Positions 21,977 to 25,864 of a stretch of DNA of 25,864 bases are shown here, piece after piece (position 1 is the first letter of the stretch; each line of letters opens with the position of its first letter). The notes below the pieces were generated by a model. It had not been told where the DNA came from, ran no database searches, and saw nothing but the letters and a program-made list of their open reading frames with translations. The stretch comes from a virus. The DNA lies in IMG/VR virus record IMGVR_UViG_3300042870_001012, positions 1 to 25,864 of that record; one strand, written 5' to 3'. A program made the position numbers and the translations under genes.

Positions 21977-24031
21977 ATGGCTTGGAATAACTTTAATAAT
22001 AAATCACTGAACAATCAGTCCACAAAGAGCGTCGGTCCTGGCGCTCCAATTGCGCACAACCCTGGCTATGCCGGAAAAGCGTATTCTGACTCGTGGGATA
22101 TTGAGCGTGTTTATAAAGAAGGAATGCAGAAGGTAACTTGGGTTGCTCGTTGTATTGACGCAATTGCTGGAAACCAAGCAAGACTCCCAGTGATTCTTAG
22201 GAAAGACAACTCTCCGCAGGGTGAGATTATTGTAGGTTCAAAAGCAAAAAATTCAGAGATATTAAAAATTCTGAACACAAAATCCAATATAGGTGAAAAT
22301 TCATTTATATTTAGATACAGGCTTTCTTCTCAACTCTTAATGAGCACACGAGGGGTGTTTATTGAAAAAATTTATGGCAGGGACGGCGGAGTAATTGCTC
22401 TCAACCTTCTACCCCCACAAAGCACTTCACCAATTCCTGACCCAAGAAATTTTGTTGCTGGTTACGAAGTGAAGATGCCAAACGGCGGCACCATAATCAT
22501 GAAACCAAAAGATGTTATTTGGATTCGCAAACCACATCCATTAGACCCATACCTATCAATGACCCCATTAGAGGCTGCTGGTATTGCTGTTGAGATTGAA
22601 AACTTGGCAAAGGTTTACAATAGAAACTACCTTCTAAACGATGGTCGTCCAGGAGGTCTTCTTGTTCTTCGTGGAGAAATTGACGATGATGACAAAGAAG
22701 AACTAAAGAGCAGATTCAGGGGAAACATTGCTCGTGCTGGAGCAACGACCGTTATCTCTTCTGACGATGGTGCTGACTTTGTTGATACATCCGCCAGTCC
22801 TCGTGACGCTGCATATATTCAAATGCGTCAAATTACTAAGGAAGAAATTCTTGCATCTTTTGGTGTTCCGGAATCAGTTATCGGAAACGCTGCTGGCAGA
22901 ACATTCTCTAACGCTGGTGAAGAAATCCGAGTCTTTTGGAACGAAACAATGCTTCCGCATTTAGAGCCAATTGCTCGTGCCTTAGATGAACTTGACGACC
23001 AGCATTACATTGACTTTGACGTCAGGAATGTTCCTGTTCTTATTCTTTACGAACAGGAAAGAAACAGATACCTCAAGGATGAACTTGGTCAAGGTCTAAT
23101 CAGCACAAACGAATACAGAACTGGAACTGGCAGAAAAGAAGTTGAGAGCGACCTTGCCGATTCTCTTTTATGGAACCCAAACCTCACTCCGATTGCAAAC
23201 ACGAAGAAGAAGATGGAAGAGCCTGCTCAGGCCGGTGTAATGGGGGCTCCAGGAGTCCCTGGGGCACCAGGAATGCCCGGAATGCCAGGAATGCCAGGAA
23301 TGCCTCCAGGTGCAGAGGGAATGCCTCCAGACCCAACAACCATGCAGGGTGCTATGGAACTCGCAACACAGGGTGAACAGATGGCTCAAAACGCAGGAAT
23401 GCCACCAGTTGACGGTGTCATGTCTCCAGAGCAGGGAGCCATGCCAACCGCGCCAGCGCAAGCATCCGCAAACTACTCGGCGCTTCAAAGCAAGAGCGAA
23501 CAAGAGTGGCAAACAAAAGTTGACACAACATTTAACCGATGGACAGAGATTCTTGATAGAAGCCTGGAAAGAGTATTTGAGAGACAACAGAGAGTTGTTC
23601 TTGAGAAAGCCTCTGGTATTAAATCTAGAAAACTATTGGCAACAGGAGCGCTTGATGTGGAAAGCATTTTCAGCGCAGATGTATGGGCTAAACAGATGGA
23701 CGAAGACATTAGGCCTGTTCTTAACGCAATTATCAATGATGCACAAACAACATATTCCGAAAAAAATCTTGTCAAGATGCCGTTAAAAAAAGAAGATATC
23801 GTCGCTCATGTCAACTCGCAAATAACCAGAATCAAGTCAGTCAACGATGAAACTGCACAGGAAATCAACAATGCCGTGTTTGCAACACTTGGCGTACATG
23901 GCGAAGAAGACAAGGTAACTACTTTGCGCACTGCTCTTGTTGGAACATTTACCAATCTCCTAGCAAAAAAGAAATCGCAAATTGCTGAAGACGAAACGCG
24001 TCGGGCGTGGTCAATGGGTTCAAACATCTAA
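21977..24031 (+). CDS. Portal protein with MuF-like C-terminal region
   Basis: 684 residues from ATG 21977. The N-terminal ~400 residues are an HK97-type portal: VTWVARCIDAIAGNQARLPVI, FRYRLSSQLLMSTRGVFIEK, PLEAAGIAVEIENLAKVYNRN, and EEILASFGVPESVIGNAAGRT with FSNAGEEIRVFWNETMLPHL. The portal ring is the DNA entry channel at one head vertex. Residues 423-443 are seven Gly-x-Pro triplets (collagen-like), inside a long Met/Pro/Gln/Ala linker. The last ~190 residues are helical and end TNLLAKKKSQIAEDETRRAWSMGSN, resembling the 'IA..ET..A...G' end of MuF/SPP1-gp7 minor head proteins, so portal and minor head functions seem fused. Much longer than ordinary portals (400-550). The ribosome site is weak. 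Confidence 0.93.
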   Translation: MAWNNFNNKSLNNQSTKSVGPGAPIAHNPGYAGKAYSDSWDIERVYKEGMQKVTWVARCIDAIAGNQARLPVILRKDNSPQGEIIVGSKAKNSEILKILNTKSNIGENSFIFRYRLSSQLLMSTRGVFIEKIYGRDGGVIALNLLPPQSTSPIPDPRNFVAGYEVKMPNGGTIIMKPKDVIWIRKPHPLDPYLSMTPLEAAGIAVEIENLAKVYNRNYLLNDGRPGGLLVLRGEIDDDDKEELKSRFRGNIARAGATTVISSDDGADFVDTSASPRDAAYIQMRQITKEEILASFGVPESVIGNAAGRTFSNAGEEIRVFWNETMLPHLEPIARALDELDDQHYIDFDVRNVPVLILYEQERNRYLKDELGQGLISTNEYRTGTGRKEVESDLADSLLWNPNLTPIANTKKKMEEPAQAGVMGAPGVPGAPGMPGMPGMPGMPPGAEGMPPDPTTMQGAMELATQGEQMAQNAGMPPVDGVMSPEQGAMPTAPAQASANYSALQSKSEQEWQTKVDTTFNRWTEILDRSLERVFERQQRVVLEKASGIKSRKLLATGALDVESIFSADVWAKQMDEDIRPVLNAIINDAQTTYSEKNLVKMPLKKEDIVAHVNSQITRIKSVNDETAQEINNAVFATLGVHGEEDKVTTLRTALVGTFTNLLAKKKSQIAEDETRRAWSMGSNI
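23270..23305 (+). repeat. 9-bp tandem repeat in collagen-like portal linker
   Basis: Four consecutive GGAATGCCN units encode Gly-Met-Pro four times, the tail of seven Gly-x-Pro triplets at portal residues 423-443. Nearly identical units indicate slippage-type expansion. The triplets join the portal core to its MuF-like C-terminal part. Copy number may vary between related phages. Confidence 0.9.
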
Positions 24032-24139
24032 TTTCTGTAAATAGCAAAACCTATTTAAAGAAACGTTAATATCTGTATTCAATACTTGCAATCGTTTGAC
24101 TCCTTATCCTTTATTATCAATTAAGACATTAGGAGCGAC
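24032..24139 (+). promoter_or_regulatory. Portal-protease intergenic region with possible promoter
   Basis: A 108-bp A+T-rich gap. It has a short stem TAAATAG / CTATTTA (24038-24057, seven pairs, six-base loop) directly after the portal stop, without a T run. TTGACT at 24096-24101 matches a -35 box, but no well-spaced -10 box is evident (AATTAA at 17 bases, TATTAT at 10). TTGCAA with TATTAT at 20 bases is another option. AGGAG at 24131-24135 is a good ribosome site four bases before the protease ATG. An additional promoter for the head genes is plausible but not proven. Confidence 0.3.
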
Positions 24140-25864
24140 ATGAGTCAGCAAGATATTCAATTTAAAGCCATTCCAGGCCAATTCAACATTGACGAGGCCC
24201 AAGGCGTCGTTGAGTGTTTCGTCGCCGGCATCGGCAATAAGGACTCAGTAGGAGACGTTCTAATTACTGGAGCATTCACCAAAAGCCTTACCCGCCGCAA
24301 GCCCCGTGTTGTTTGGGGACACAACTGGAACGACCCAATCGGTAAAGTTCTTGAGATTTACGAAGTTGCCCCAGGGGACAGAAGACTTCCAACAAAGATG
24401 CTCAACGCCGGTATTGGTGGCTTGTACGCAAAGGTTCAATTCAATCTCAACTCAGAAAAAGGTCGGGAAGCCTTCGCCAACGTCGCGTTCTTCGGACAAG
24501 AACAAGAGTGGTCAATCGGATACAAAACGCTTGATTCAATTTTTGACCCGAACATCCAAGCAAACATTCTAAAAGAAGTTGAACTTTACGAAGTATCGCC
24601 AGTACTACATGGTGCCAATCAATTGACTGGAACAATTTCTGTAAAGTCTGACGAAACAGCCGAAAAGCACATGCCCGGAATGATGATGCCTCACCATACT
24701 GGAATGAACCAAGGTCCAAAAATTATCGTCGTTAGACAGGGTGATGATGACGACGATGACGACGACAAACCAATTTTCTCAGAGGGTCTTGCTCGGGCGC
24801 TTGGTGACAATGAAAAAGAAAGATTGACACGCGAACTACAAAGCAGAAGCGGTTCCTCAATTCAACTAGTTTCCGCTACTGAAAGCACGGCAAAGTTCAG
24901 AAGAATGACCTCTGATGGTCGTTCTGTAATGTACAGAATCGGATATCACACTCCAGACAATTACGTTACCTTTATGTTTGGCAAGCCTGAACTGGCAGAC
25001 GGACAACAACCGAGTGGTTCACGTACGGTTGTTCCGTCACAGATGCCTTCAATGCCAATGCAGGTCAAGCCTGGCGTGCCAACTGGCGCAACGAACTTCG
25101 TTGTTAGTCCTGAATACGTAATGCCTAAAGGTGAGGATTATGAAAAATCAGCCTTTGACGAAGAACTAGAAAATCTTGCTCAGATTCTTGACGAGACATT
25201 TGATGTAAAAGTTGGAAGAACGCTTAGTTCCCGCAATATGTCAAAACTAAAAACAGTCCTAGAGACACTTCAAGACATTGTTTCATCAGCGGAAAAAGAT
25301 GTTGAATCAAAAAGTGATTACCTAATTCCTGTCAAACTGGAAAACGCGTTTGAGACCAAGCAATTACTTGACCCAATTTTTGATTATCACAGGGTTGAAT
25401 CTCACGTGACGGAAGATGGCATTGTCATCACAACCGAAGTAACACAAGAATTTATAGAGGCTATTGGCGTAGCCGAAAAAGCCCTGGGGCGAACGCTAAG
25501 CGGGGGCCTGGGAAAATTAGGCCGCGCCGGTAGGGGCGCGGTAAACTTTGACCCAAAAGCATGGGACGGTGACGGAGACGGAATCGTACAAGAAGGAACG
25601 CCGTACTCACGTCCTGCAATTCCTGGAGTAAACGACCGTGCATCTGGTGGAAGAGTTGACACCAATGCTGCAACCCGCGCATGGCAAAATCAACGCAGAA
25701 GCGGAATGGCTTCCCGTATGGGTAGCGATGACAACGCTGATGAATACGACGAAGCAATGGGACCACCAATGCGACGCCCAAGCAGAGGTATGGCTGACGA
25801 CCCAGTTGGTGACGCTGCTTCAGAAAACCTTGATAGAGACAGAAACGCTGGCGCTGTAAGAAGT
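24140..25864 (+). CDS. HK97-family prohead protease, long, partial
   Basis: 575 codons, open to the right edge, so the C-terminus is missing. AGGAG lies four bases before ATG 24140. Residues about 1-190 are an HK97-type prohead serine protease: DSVGDVLITGAFTKSL, RVVWGHNWNDPIGKVLEI (His61), QEWSIGYKT (Ser125) and VELYEVSPVLHGANQLTGT. It cleaves the scaffold domain and itself during head maturation. Then comes an Asp run (202-209, eight Asp), a region (about 210-275) resembling neither protease nor capsid, Pro/Met-rich linkers, a helical stretch (FDEELENLAQILDETFDVKVG) and an acidic EF-hand-like loop at residues 476-487 (DGDGDGIVQEGT). The long extension is unusual; protease domains alone are about 200 residues. 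It may be a scaffold or capsid-binding region. Confidence 0.9.
   Translation, partial: MSQQDIQFKAIPGQFNIDEAQGVVECFVAGIGNKDSVGDVLITGAFTKSLTRRKPRVVWGHNWNDPIGKVLEIYEVAPGDRRLPTKMLNAGIGGLYAKVQFNLNSEKGREAFANVAFFGQEQEWSIGYKTLDSIFDPNIQANILKEVELYEVSPVLHGANQLTGTISVKSDETAEKHMPGMMMPHHTGMNQGPKIIVVRQGDDDDDDDDKPIFSEGLARALGDNEKERLTRELQSRSGSSIQLVSATESTAKFRRMTSDGRSVMYRIGYHTPDNYVTFMFGKPELADGQQPSGSRTVVPSQMPSMPMQVKPGVPTGATNFVVSPEYVMPKGEDYEKSAFDEELENLAQILDETFDVKVGRTLSSRNMSKLKTVLETLQDIVSSAEKDVESKSDYLIPVKLENAFETKQLLDPIFDYHRVESHVTEDGIVITTEVTQEFIEAIGVAEKALGRTLSGGLGKLGRAGRGAVNFDPKAWDGDGDGIVQEGTPYSRPAIPGVNDRASGGRVDTNAATRAWQNQRRSGMASRMGSDDNADEYDEAMGPPMRRPSRGMADDPVGDAASENLDRDRNAGAVRS

Noticed and set aside
24038-24057. 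Hairpin after the portal gene as a transcription terminator
   Set aside because: The stem is A+T-rich and is followed by AAG rather than a T run, so termination is not supported.
24743-24769. Asp run ending in DDDDK as an enterokinase-type processing site
   Set aside because: Enterokinase is an animal protease; the run is more simply an acidic linker.

Overview
The window is a piece of a tailed, contractile (myovirus-type) bacteriophage genome. The evidence is a tail sheath protein directly upstream of a tail tube protein, a tail assembly chaperone with a frameshift extension, a 1573-residue tape measure protein and baseplate genes, together with terminase, portal and prohead protease. No integrase, repressor, tRNA, rRNA, CRISPR array or insertion sequence was seen. 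The base composition is moderately A+T-rich. An actinobacterial host is a tentative inference: the prohead protease carries an acidic DGDGDG loop of a kind I recall from actinophage head proteins, and several genes look leaderless. The sequence alone does not settle the host.

Layout. Positions 1-21687 are read leftwards (minus strand) and 21749-25864 rightwards. From the divergence point leftwards: terminase large subunit; a recombination and repair block (unknown 165-aa protein, Rad52-type annealing protein, RecB-like Fe-S nuclease, unknown 168-aa protein, HNH nuclease, RuvC-like resolvase, coiled-coil-like protein); a block with two ParB-fold proteins flanking an IbrA/PAPS-reductase-like PP-loop enzyme; a tiny arginine-rich protein; then the neck and tail genes in normal morphogenetic order (connector, gpS-like tail completion protein, putative tail terminator, small unknown protein, sheath, tube, chaperone G and GT, tape measure, tail/baseplate protein, baseplate hub running off the left edge). 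Rightwards: a small two-helix membrane protein, a large portal with a MuF-like C-terminal region, and a prohead protease that runs off the right edge; the major capsid gene probably lies beyond it.

The leftward genes are packed with start/stop overlaps (ATGA and TAATG) or gaps of a few bases, so they are probably transcribed as long operons. Many have strong AGGAG-type ribosome sites. Exceptions to this packing are the terminase/recombination junction (two 16-bp direct repeats forming an imperfect hairpin), the tube/chaperone junction and the divergent 21688-21748 gap, both with leaderless-type promoter candidates.

The most interesting points are the ParB / PP-loop / ParB cluster (a possible DNA-modification or regulatory system, inferred only), the repeat element after the terminase gene, a cell-wall M15-type peptidase domain inside the tape measure protein, the -1 frameshift site, and the split of head genes from neck and tail genes by a recombination block on the opposite strand.
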